Assembly: GCF_954871325.1 (NCBI RefSeq)
Contig: NC_088776.1
Location: forward strand, 34,086,508 to 34,150,507
Direction of reading: 5' to 3'
DNA length: 64,000 nt
DNA from: Gordionus sp. m RMFG-2023
Taxonomy: Eukaryota; Nematomorpha; Gordioida; Chordodea; Parachordodidae
Made by a program: the position numbers and the translations under genes. Below are positions 47,963 to 57,157 of this stretch, piece by piece; within the stretch, counting starts at the first letter, position 1; the number at the start of each line of letters is the position of its first letter. Below the pieces are notes generated by a model. That model saw only the letters and a program-made list of their open reading frames with translations. It was not told where the DNA came from and did no database searches.

Positions 47963-50900
47963 CTGAATACGAGTTCTACGGCCCGGGACAATTCCTCTCC
48001 CTTTCGACTATTGTTATAATACGCAATCGCTATCCAAATCTCTCCACCCCCATATTTCGACTTCCTCAACCAACTCTTTACCACCGCCACCATCCTTTCC
48101 GCCTGCCCATTTGAGCTTGGGTGGTAAGGAGGCGCCAAAATGTGTCTCGCCCCAGTTTCAGTACAAAAAACTTTAAATTGTTTACTTAGAAAAGCGGGTC
48201 CTCCATCCGACACGACTATTTCCGCTACCCCAAACTTTGCCCAAAGATCTTTTAACGTCTTAATTACTACTTGCGTTGTTAACCCCTTTACTTCTTGATA
48301 CTCTACCCATTTTGTGTAAGCGTCCACTACGAGGAGATATATTTTATTTTCGAAGTCGAAAAAGTCTAAGTGTACTCTTTCCCATGGTTGAGTAGCCCTA
48401 GGCCAAATACTTTTCTTGTCCTTTCGAGGCATACTTGCCCATGAATTACACATTTCACAACTTCTCACCATATTCTCGATTTCTTTATTCATGCCAGGCC
48501 ACCATACGTATTCCCGCCCCCATTGTTTCATTCGTTCCATACCCTGATGTCCAGCATGGATCATTGCCTTTACTGCCTCCCGCAATCTGGACGGCACCGC
48601 TCCCCGACTTCCTCGTACCACACACTCGTCCACTATCGTTAGCTCTTTCTCCACTTGCTTGAACTTTTTGTCCCCATCTCGCCATTGCTTCCGACCCAAT
48701 AAGCACGCTTTGATTCTCGTCAACTCGCGATCTTTTAAAGTAGCATTTTTGAGTTGTTCCCATGCAACTGGTCCTCCTTTAGATATTCCGACTATCGCTC
48801 TAATCAACCAGTGCTCATCCTCTTCATCCATATCTTTCGACCTACTCGTTTCGCAATCCTCTCCCGTTCCACATCTAGAAAGAATATCCGGTAAGTAATT
48901 TTCTCTTCCTCGTCGGTATTTCACTTGCACGTCGAAACTGCCTACCAGCAATAGCCATCGCTGCAACCTAGGCGACAACATGAGCTCCTTGTTGTCCTTC
49001 CTGAAAAGATGAACCAAGGGCTTGTGAATGTGATCCGTATATATGACAAATCGACGTCCGATCAAGTATTCCCGACATTTAGTCAATCCAAATATAACCG
49101 CTAGCGCTTCTTGCTCGATCACTGAATACCTTGTCTCGGCCTCTCTAAAGATTCTTGAGAAAAATAAAATAGGTCTCTCCAATTCGTCTATACAATGTAA
49201 TAGCGCTCCACCCACACCCCTATTCGAAGCATCAACGGCCAATATCACTGGCACATCGTTATCAAAACACACTAGTACTGGTTCCCTTCCAATCCTCAAT
49301 TTCAACTCCTCAAAAGCCTCCTCCTGTTCAATCTTCCATTCAAATCTTTCTCCTTTCTTTAACAATTTATACAACGGCGCCGCTATCTGCGCGAAGCCTT
49401 CCACAAAACGGTGATAATAATTCACCATTCCCAAGAAAGCTTGTACTTCCACTTTATTATTAGGCTTCAACATGCTTGTTATATTTGCCATATTTTTGTC
49501 TAAAGGTCTGATCTCTTTCCCATTGATTTTATGCCCCAAATATACGATTTCTGATACTCCCAACACACTTTTTTCAACGCTTGCCCGCAATCCTTTATCC
49601 TTGATCCGTTTGAACACCTCCTCCAATCTTCGTTCATGTTGCTCGGGAGTCTTTCCCATCACTAATACGTCATCCATGTAGTAAAATACTCCCTCTAGTC
49701 CTTGAAAAACTGCCGCCATCGTTCGTTGAAAAATTGGAGCCGACACGCTAAGTCCAAACGGCAATCTACAGAAGGCATACAATCCCTTCGGAGTCGTGAT
49801 CGTTAATAGCTTTTGTACCTCGGGTTTCACCTTCAATTGTAAGTAAGCGTTCGAAAAGTCCACCTTTGAAAAATATATGTTACCCTTTAAATTAGCTAAT
49901 ATTTCTTCAATCCAAGGTAACGGATATTTTATCTCCACAACCCACGGGTTTAGCGTGACCCGAAAATCAGCGCATAAACGAAGCTTTCCATTGGCCTTCT
50001 TCACGGGTACTAACGGTGTTGCCCATTCGCTATATTCCACTGGACAAACAATGCCCTTCTGCACCCACTGCTCCAATTCCTTGTCTACTTCATTTCGCCA
50101 TTCGAACGGTATCCGACGTAATGCACAAAACTTGGGCACATATCCCTCCTTTAATTTGATATCCACTTCATAATCTCGGAGACAACCCAACTTCTCATCA
50201 AAAATCTCCTTGTAATTTTTCATCAAGTTTCTCACTCCCTCTTGTACTTTGATCATACCAAATTCTATCTCTCTATCCCGCAATTCCCTCTCTTCCCGTC
50301 GTCTCGTTTCCTTTCCATCCATTTCCATTTGTTGGCTATGTGTTCCCTTAGTATTTCCTTGTTCCAAATCATCATCTTCTCTAGTCTCTTCTTCTGGCAA
50401 CATTATTTTCCCATCTGCCAATCTCTCCAGCACCGCTTCAAACTTTCCTTGATCATGAATTTCTTTCTGTTCTTCAGTATCATTTCTTTCTTCCTTTCTC
50501 CCAAAGTCGCGACAACTCCTAAAATTCTCCCCAATACCTCCCCTAAAATTCTCCCCAATACCTCCCCTATAGTTCCCCCCAAAACCTCCCTTATAATTTC
50601 CCCCGATACCTCCCCTATAGTTTCCCCCGATACCTCCCCTATAATTCTCCCCAATACCTCCCCTAAAATTCCCCCCAATATCTCCCCTATAGTTCCCCCC
50701 AAAACCTCCCCTATAGTTCCCCCCAATACCTCCCCTATAGTTCCCCCCAAAACCTCCCCTATAGTTCCCCCCAAAACCTCCCCTACAGTCTCTAACAACC
50801 CTATTATCCTCTCTTCTCCTTTCCCCTTCCAAAAAGGTTTCAATTCCTGGCAATCTCTCTCCATACCACAAATTCATATCTCTATTTTCTTTATATCTTG

Positions 50901-51324
50901 CAACAGGTAAAAATACACCACACCATGCGAATACCCCCCAAAAACCACAATCTGGACCAATTCGGGTGATCCAATCCCATCCCACTACTGACTCTACTTT
51001 TCGATCTACTATCCATAAGTCCAAAATCTCCACTCTATTCTCTAATACCACCTTTAACTCCACCCTTCCCATCACTGCGACTTCTGATCCATCCAACTGA
51101 CGGATCTTGATGTCCTCCCGTTTAATTATCCCTTCCGACCAAATACTCTGATATTTCTCATATCCCATCACGGATATGGCTGCCCCGGTATCAAATAACA
51201 TGGATACCATATTTCCATTCAAATTTATCCAAACTCTAAGGCAAGGATCATGTATCCTTTCCTCTTGTATCATATATATGCCCTTTGATACCCAATCTTT
51301 CTCACTATAATCTAATCTTTCCAT
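47950..51324 (-). CDS. Pol polyprotein of the young Ty3-type element
   Basis: The open frame has 1124 residues. Domain order by eye is: aspartic protease near the start (LFDTGAAISVMG), an Arg/Gly-rich tandem-repeat linker (about residues 180-270), reverse transcriptase (ATPLVPVKKANGKLRLCADF; YYMDDVLVMG), RNase H (ILAVDASNRGVGGALLHC), the integrase zinc-binding region (GHQGMERMKQ...CEMCNSW) and the integrase core (VVDAYTKWVEY; SSNGQAERM). This is the Ty3 order, with integrase after RNase H. The frame may be entered from the first ORF by read-through. A short ORF with an integrase C-terminal-like sequence follows. Confidence 0.95.
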   Translation of the reverse strand: MERLDYSEKDWVSKGIYMIQEERIHDPCLRVWINLNGNMVSMLFDTGAAISVMGYEKYQSIWSEGIIKREDIKIRQLDGSEVAVMGRVELKVVLENRVEILDLWIVDRKVESVVGWDWITRIGPDCGFWGVFAWCGVFLPVARYKENRDMNLWYGERLPGIETFLEGERRREDNRVVRDCRGGFGGNYRGGFGGNYRGGIGGNYRGGFGGNYRGDIGGNFRGGIGENYRGGIGGNYRGGIGGNYKGGFGGNYRGGIGENFRGGIGENFRSCRDFGRKEERNDTEEQKEIHDQGKFEAVLERLADGKIMLPEEETREDDDLEQGNTKGTHSQQMEMDGKETRRREERELRDREIEFGMIKVQEGVRNLMKNYKEIFDEKLGCLRDYEVDIKLKEGYVPKFCALRRIPFEWRNEVDKELEQWVQKGIVCPVEYSEWATPLVPVKKANGKLRLCADFRVTLNPWVVEIKYPLPWIEEILANLKGNIYFSKVDFSNAYLQLKVKPEVQKLLTITTPKGLYAFCRLPFGLSVSAPIFQRTMAAVFQGLEGVFYYMDDVLVMGKTPEQHERRLEEVFKRIKDKGLRASVEKSVLGVSEIVYLGHKINGKEIRPLDKNMANITSMLKPNNKVEVQAFLGMVNYYHRFVEGFAQIAAPLYKLLKKGERFEWKIEQEEAFEELKLRIGREPVLVCFDNDVPVILAVDASNRGVGGALLHCIDELERPILFFSRIFREAETRYSVIEQEALAVIFGLTKCREYLIGRRFVIYTDHIHKPLVHLFRKDNKELMLSPRLQRWLLLVGSFDVQVKYRRGRENYLPDILSRCGTGEDCETSRSKDMDEEDEHWLIRAIVGISKGGPVAWEQLKNATLKDRELTRIKACLLGRKQWRDGDKKFKQVEKELTIVDECVVRGSRGAVPSRLREAVKAMIHAGHQGMERMKQWGREYVWWPGMNKEIENMVRSCEMCNSWASMPRKDKKSIWPRATQPWERVHLDFFDFENKIYLLVVDAYTKWVEYQEVKGLTTQVVIKTLKDLWAKFGVAEIVVSDGGPAFLSKQFKVFCTETGARHILAPPYHPSSNGQAERMVAVVKSWLRKSKYGGGEIWIAIAYYNNSRKGEELSRAVELVFSWIS
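50520..50790 (-). repeat. 24-bp tandem repeats coding an Arg/Gly-rich linker inside pol
   Basis: About eleven units of 24 bp encode variants of RGGIGGNY (also RGGFGGNY and RGGIGENF) between protease and reverse transcriptase. The antisense frame at 50242-50910 is a shadow of this array. Confidence 0.95.
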
Positions 51325-51378
51325 CTCTTTCGCCCAAAGCCCCCCGACCTTTGCGGCATGCTCTTTGCCATCATATAG

Positions 51379-52125
51379 TCACAAATACTCGCAATCTCTC
51401 GCCCCATGTCCTTCCTTCCGGCAACGGAAACAGATTCTATTCTGCTCTTTATTCACAGCCAAAAATGGTACTCCTACCTCTTTATTTTTTTCACTTTCTA
51501 TAATTCTAACATTTGGAGCACTTTGCCCCATGTCCCTCTGCGGAAAACCGCCTCTAGTTTTGAAATTACCCACATTGCATTCCTCCCTATTATGACCAAA
51601 TCGACCACAACCTGCACATCGTAGCTTATCACGTCTTCCTAAACAAAACGTGGCTATATGTCCATATTTTCCACATTCAAAACATTTCGTTTCTTGGCAA
51701 TCTCTGACCATATGTCCCTGTCTTCCGCAATTATAACAATTCATTCTCCCCCTTACTCTTGAATCAAAGTTGGGTCTCATTTCTCCTCTCCTTCCCTGTG
51801 AACTTTCTCTAGGTCCCCTATATGTCCCCAATCTCTGATTAGTATGTGAATCTTTCCTTTCAGGCCTATAGGTTAATTTATCTAATTCGCTATCCGTCCA
51901 CCCATTAATTAACTCCTGCACTGGGAACCATGTTACCTTTCCCATAACATCCTCTTCCCCATTATGTCCTTCTATAGTCAATGTCTGCCCGTTTATTTTC
52001 ACACTTCGACTTCTTCTCAACTTTCTTCCCCATATTAAGCTACACATCCATATTACTAATATAACCAATGCCCCAAAAATATTATACTGTATTTCCCAGT
52101 ATTTTACAAATTTTAAACTTTTCAT
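51379..52125 (-). CDS. First ORF (gag position) with four zinc knuckles
   Basis: This 248-residue frame starts MKSLKFVKYWEIQYNIFG and has a hydrophobic stretch at about residues 14-32. A charged middle region follows. Four CCHC zinc knuckles then sit close together: CYNCGRQGHMVRDC, CFECGKYGHIATFC, CAGCGRFGHNREEC and CFRCRKEGHGARDC. The knuckles mark a nucleocapsid-type RNA-binding region. No capsid domain was recognised. The ORF is in the same frame as pol and directly precedes it. Most Ty3-type gag proteins have one or two knuckles, so four is unusual. Confidence 0.85.
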   Translation of the reverse strand: MKSLKFVKYWEIQYNIFGALVILVIWMCSLIWGRKLRRSRSVKINGQTLTIEGHNGEEDVMGKVTWFPVQELINGWTDSELDKLTYRPERKDSHTNQRLGTYRGPRESSQGRRGEMRPNFDSRVRGRMNCYNCGRQGHMVRDCQETKCFECGKYGHIATFCLGRRDKLRCAGCGRFGHNREECNVGNFKTRGGFPQRDMGQSAPNVRIIESEKNKEVGVPFLAVNKEQNRICFRCRKEGHGARDCEYL

Positions 52126-52404
52126 TTCGACCTTATAAAAAATTTATAATTAATTTCAAAATAAAAATTTTTGTTATTTGTAATGTTAATAGATATGATA
52201 TTATTAATAGTGTAAACAACCCAATAATACACATGTACATCTACAGTTAATAAGTCTGAAGATACGACAAAAATTTGGGCAAATTTTGTGTAACAGATTT
52301 ACAACTCGTAAAATTCGGACAGCACTTCCGTACGATAAGACTTTTTTTTTTATTTTGAGAGAGAAGAGAAAAGAAAAAAAAATAAATGGACAGCTGATGT
52401 CGAT

Positions 52405-52805
52405 GATGAAGACGATGTACAATTCACTTCAAGACTCAAATACCACTATATGATATTTTTTCACTCGAAGACTCAAATACCACTATATGATATTTTACCG
52501 TAGATGTAGATGAAGACGATGTACAATTCACTTCAAGACTCAAATACCACTATATGATATTTTCCACTCGAAGACTCAAATACCACTATATGATATTTTA
52601 CCGTAGATGTAGATGAAGACGATGTACAATTCACTTCAAGACTCAAATACCACTATATGATATTTTCCACTCGAAGACTCAAATACCACTATATGATATT
52701 TTACCGTAGATGTAGATGAAGACGATGTACACTTCACTTCAAGACTCAAATACCACTATATGATATTTTCCACTCGAAGACTCAAATACCACTATATGAT
52801 ATTAC
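52405..52805 (-). repeat. Tandem array in the 5' leader, 103-bp unit x 4
   Basis: GACGATGTAC recurs at 52411, 52515, 52618 and 52721. Each unit holds two copies of AAGACTCAAATACCACTATA followed by TGATATTTT. The array lies between the primer-binding site and the first ORF. Confidence 0.9.
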
Positions 52806-52830
52806 GACAACCGCACTAACCAGGTTGCTT

Positions 52831-52848
52831 TGTATAAACACGGCACCA
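52831..52848 (-). promoter_or_regulatory. Putative primer-binding site
   Basis: Directly after the 5' LTR the minus strand reads TGGTGCCGTGTTTATACA. A TGG start complementary to a tRNA CCA end is the rule for LTR elements. The priming tRNA was not identified. Confidence 0.7.
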
Positions 52849-53202
52849 ATTTCAAAATTTCTCTGTACAGAAACGTTTAACTTAACAGTATATTTTTTTT
52901 TACCCCTTTTTTTTTTTTTGAATATATGGTTTTATTTTTCTTTAAAACAATAAATATAAAAAAAGTATAATTGATTAATAATGAATTTCCACTTTTTTTT
53001 TAGTTTATATAAGATATTTTTTTTTTTTATAAATATTAAATTATTATTTATTTTTTTTTTACATAATAAATATTAAAAACATTTATATAATGACGTTCAA
53101 GATGACTGCGCGAAACTAAAAAAAAATATTAAAAATAAAATTTCAAACAAAAAAATATTTCATGACTCATACAAAAAAAAAATAATAAAACTATTTATAA
53201 CA
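52849..53202 (-). repeat. 5' LTR of the young Ty3-type element
   Basis: The LTR is 354 bp and the partner of 45213-45564. It is followed directly (minus strand) by a TGG-starting primer-binding site. Confidence 0.95.
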
Positions 53203-54239
53203 GTATAGAAATAATGGATGGGTAAAAATTAATGAAAATAAATATTATTTAAAACCTCTTGTTAGTAACAGGATATTGAAATTTATTTGTACATGGCTGA
53301 CAAGGGCCTACAGCAATTATGAAATTTATCAAAATATTTGTCATCCTAAATAATATAAAGTGAAAAGGGTCATTTGGTTCCTTTTTTTGTATAGCTGAAT
53401 AAGACTTGGACTTTGAATATCCTCATAATTTATTCCCTTCAAAAGTCATTATATAAATTTTATTTAAATATAATGCCTCATGCAAAGTAAGTGCCTCACT
53501 AGAACCGGGGATTGGATGAGGAGATAATACAATTTGTGAATCTTCAATATTGGAGATTTGCTATAAATAAAGAGTATAATTTGTTTACTTATGAAAATCT
53601 ATTTTTAATATAATTTCAGCCAAATAGTCATTTTATTCTTAGCTACATTATAATTAAGTTAATCAATAAATGTTGGAAATATTTAAATGTCCTAATTTAT
53701 TTTCTTCAAAAGTTATCATATAATTCGTATTTAAATTAAATACCTCATCATGCAAAGTAAGCGCCTCACTGGAACTGGAGATTGGATGAGAAGATAATAC
53801 AATTTGTGAATCTTCAATATTGGAGATTTGCGTTAAAGAGTATAATTTGTTTACTTATGAAAAACTATATTTTTAATAAAATTTTAGTCAAATGGTCATT
53901 TTATTCTTAACTACATTATAATTAAGTTTTTAATAAAGGTTGGAAATATTTAATTAACCTCATAATCATAATTTATTTCTTTCAAAAGTTATCATATAAT
54001 TCATATTTAAATTAAATACCTCATCATGCAAAGTAAACACCTCACTGGAACTGGGGATTGGATGAGGAGATAATACAATTTGTGAATCTTCAATAACTGA
54101 GATTTTCTATAAATAAAGAGGAGTTTAATTTCATTCCTTATGATAACTATATTTTTAATAAATTTTTAGGCAAATGATAATTTTTTTTAACTACATTATA
54201 ATTAAATTTTTAATAAATGTTTTAATTCTACATGAATAC

Positions 54240-54435
54240 ATGATTGAGAAAACAGGTATTAAAAATATTATGAAGTCCAACATAAAGTTATCAGGTTACA
54301 ATGGAAAGATGATACAAGTAATAGGTAAAGCACAAGTGAATGTAGAATACAAAGGGAATTCACATATTTTGAACGCAATAATCATAAACATCAATATGAC
54401 TTTGTTAGATCATGTAAAAACATTTTTAAAATATA
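54240..54435 (+). pseudogene. Retroelement protease fragment captured in hAT copy B
   Basis: The same fragment as in copy A (about 40390-40575), on the plus strand, open across most of its length. It is a fossil piece of a Ty3-type pol unrelated to the element inserted at 45213-53202, as judged by residues. Confidence 0.75.
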
Positions 54436-55085
54436 CTTGAAAGATTCATAGGCATGATAGATGCAGATTAATATAAAACTGCGATCACATGAAGAAATCA
54501 TAAAACAATATTATAATGACTATAAAAATAAAAACAATATTAAGTATAAATAAAATTGTGAAATTCATGATGAAAGTATATTATCTAAAGAAATTCTAAT
54601 AGCTAAATAAAACAATGATAATAAACATACCTAATATAACACATAATGTAAATAAAGGGGATGAAACTCACACAGATAACATTTTGAAAATAGTTGAATC
54701 CAAATCATATTTTATAAGATTTATATTTAAAAAAAGTAAAAGAATTTGAAGTCTTAATTCAATTAAAGATGAAAAGATTTAAATTTAAAAATTCCTAGAA
54801 ATTAACATTACCTTATTTTATTACATTATATTAACTTAATAAGTTTACTTTGGTTTTAAATTATTATTATTAACTTATTAAACATATTATTAAATTGAAT
54901 TTTATAAAGTATATATAGATATAAAAATAGTGTGATAAACAGTTAAAAAACTGTAAATAATAATATATATAATTTATTTTCTCTATACCCTGACTACTTT
55001 AATATTAATATTATTCTGGTAAAATTTTAAATCAGTTTCTATTAATTCACAAATTTATAGTTACAATAATAAATAAAAATATTAC

Positions 55086-55346
55086 TTTTTGGAAGTAAGA
55101 TGTTATTGTCTTTTTTTGCAACTGGGTTTCAACTCCATTTGTGATATTATATGGAATATCACAATTTAAAGATACCCAATTATTATTATCTCTTTTGATG
55201 GCTACCTTTGTAAATTTCATATCAGCTGGCTTGACATGAGGATGTTTATGTTTATAATGTTCATGTATCTTGTCACTTCTTATTTTAGAAGTTTTACAAT
55301 TTATAATATTGCACTTAACTTTAAATATCGTTTTGTTACTTGGCAT
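55086..55346 (-). CDS. hAT copy B, N-terminal exon
   Basis: The frame begins MPSNKTIFKVKCNIINCKTS and ends KKTITSYFQK before a GTAATA donor at 55085. It differs from the copy A exon by a handful of residues (CNIINC for CNYLNC, KPADMK for KSTDRK), so the pattern is coding-like. The next exon, with the GPCQP zinc-finger start, lies near 53250-53450. There a 1-nt difference from copy A breaks the frame. Confidence 0.7.
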
Positions 55347-55869
55347 CTAGAAAGAAATAATAATTATAATATAATTTTTTACATAAAATGTTTTTTTTAT
55401 TATTCTTTGCTTGCTGATATATGTTTTTATGCATGACTCAAAAAATTACCTAAAATTTATCCTGCTAAAATCTATAAATTTATTAAAAAACATAATATAA
55501 ATATATTAACCTCTAAGAAAAGTACCAAATAGGAAATGTGTAAATATTAACTTGATAAAATGCTAAATGACAAAGAAAATTTATATTATTTATTAATTGA
55601 CAAATATCTTTACTTTAATTGACATTTTTCAGAAAATCAAACGATAACCATCATAATCGTATCAATTAATGGATTAAAAAAAGATTATAATTCAAATCAA
55701 AAATTACCCACCAAAAATCAATACCTACCCCCAAAAAAATAATGCCTACCCCCAAAAAATTAATATCAACCCCTTAAAATCGATACCTACCCCCAAAAAT
55801 GCTAATATATTTTGGAGGCATTTGTCTCCTACCCCCCCCCCCCCCGGCCATGTAGACGCTGCCGGCCGG

Positions 55870-56989
55870 GCCTAAAAATTTTTTTAAAAAAAATCCGGGT
55901 CGTGCCCTGAAAATGGTACCTCTACAGGGCTCTGTTATTCTTCTTGAAAAAGAGAATTTTTATGGAAAGAGTTGCTAATATATATAACCATTTTAACATC
56001 ATGAATATAATCTAAAATGTGTTTGAAATAATGCAAAACATCCATATCATTTTTGGGACTGTATCATCCATAGTTAATCTTTTAATCATAGTTATTCAGC
56101 TAATAAGGCATTATAAGATACTTATACATCTTCATGATAAAAATCTAACCAATATTTTTTTTTTTCTATCACCAGAAAGACTTTCGTGGAAGTAATAGAT
56201 GCGGATTTGTAAGTGATGCCTGATGAATTAAAAACCATTCATTTATTTGGGTTATAAATGTATCTAAGAGATGGGACATTAGTTTTTATAATACTCTTCT
56301 ATTGATCATATTAATGTTTTGACAATGAGCTAGCTTGTTGCAACTTGAAAGTCAAGGGGGACAAATATTAAACACTTATAACTCTGCTTTTGACTCAACA
56401 ATAACATATAAATATTAAATTCTTCATCAACATTAGATCTAATTTCCTTGAGTTCTAATAAAATGCTCTCTGCTATTCTCATCTTCTTAATCAAGTCAAT
56501 GTCATGTTTTTAAAAAGTATTACATAAAATAATTGTATAATTAAATAATATATTCTAATGAGAAATAAAATTGAAATAAGTACTAAATCCAATAATATTC
56601 TTGCCTCTGAGGAAATATTTTTTTCAAGCCATTGTGATATTTCAGTAATAGCATTAATAATCGGCTATTCTACCTCCATAAAAGTTGTTATGCTTGATGG
56701 CGGAGACTCAATCTCGTTGGACAAGCTTGCAATTTCTTTCTTCCTGTTGGACAAGGAGTTTCAGAGATAATTATTATTTAACTAGATATTTAGATAAATA
56801 AAACGCCACTAAAATTTGAAAATAATAGGTAAATTACGCCAAGGAAAACTTGAAATCGAAATTAATTGATAAAATAACTTAGTAGATGAATGTGATAAAT
56901 AAATGTAATTAAATATATATATATGATATAGGAATAAATATTAACAAATATAAATTAATATTAACAATAATATTTTTGAACAATATAAT
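55870..56989 (-). other. Unresolved stretch with coding-looking fragments on the minus strand
   Basis: Up to 55920 there is a GGGCC/AAATTTT word patch. On the minus strand several stretches look protein-like: SNRKKEIASLSNEIESPPSS (near 56740), AITEISQWLEKNISSEARIL (near 56620), KKMRIAESILLELKEIRSNV (near 56460), LMSHLLDTFITQINEWFLIH (near 56260) and DVLHYFKHILDYIHDVKMVI (near 56010). At least one in-frame stop interrupts them and no full splice model worked. They could be exons of a host gene or a decayed copy. No family was recognised. Confidence 0.35.
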
Positions 56990-57050
56990 CCGGCATCTGC
57001 ATTTTTTGGCTTTTCCCCGCTGCGTACGCGCCTGCCACCACTACAACATA
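56990..57050. promoter_or_regulatory. GC-rich island upstream of the makorin-like gene
   Basis: CCGGCATCTGC through CCCCGCTGCGTACGCGCC is strikingly GC- and CpG-rich in an AT-rich setting. It lies 110-170 bp before the start codon at 57158. It may be promoter sequence, possibly shared with the minus-strand fragments to the left. It could also be a repeat scrap. Confidence 0.35.
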
Positions 57051-57157
57051 TTCTTATATATAATTTATTTCTTTTACTATTATATTCCTAGGAGAGCTTA
57101 ATATTATCATTTTCTTATGCTTTTAATTTATAAACAATTAGTGATGAGAGTTTGTTA

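Larger units (their letters stand above)
45213..53202 (-). mobile_element. Young Ty3-type LTR retroelement inserted in hAT copy B
   Basis: Two near-identical LTRs (45213-45564 and 52849-53202) bound the element. The target duplication is GTAT (45209-45212 and 53203-53206). Copy A of the hAT keeps the empty site GGTATAGAAATAATGG near 39613. On the minus strand the parts are: 5' LTR, primer-binding site, repeat-rich leader, zinc-knuckle ORF, pol (protease, repeat linker, reverse transcriptase, RNase H, integrase), a repeat-rich region, a 3' ORF, a purine tract and the 3' LTR. It looks whole or nearly so, with perhaps one or two breaks, and it is young. Confidence 0.95.
42239..55861 (-). mobile_element. 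hAT transposon copy B, split by an LTR retroelement
   Basis: It has the same 15-bp ends as copy A: CAGCGTCTACATGGC at 42239 and its complement ending at 55861. The flanking 8-bp duplication CGGGCCGG / CCGGCCGG (42231-42238 and 55862-55869) has one mismatch. Without the 45213-53202 insertion and its 4-bp duplication, copy B is about 5.6 kb. Copy A is 5.2 kb, and the two align over their whole length. Both copies point the same way and are only about 220 bp apart. Confidence 0.95.

Noticed and set aside
50242-50910. Plus-strand Pro/Ile/Ser-rich repeat protein
   Set aside because: It is the antisense reading of the 24-bp Arg/Gly repeat inside pol.
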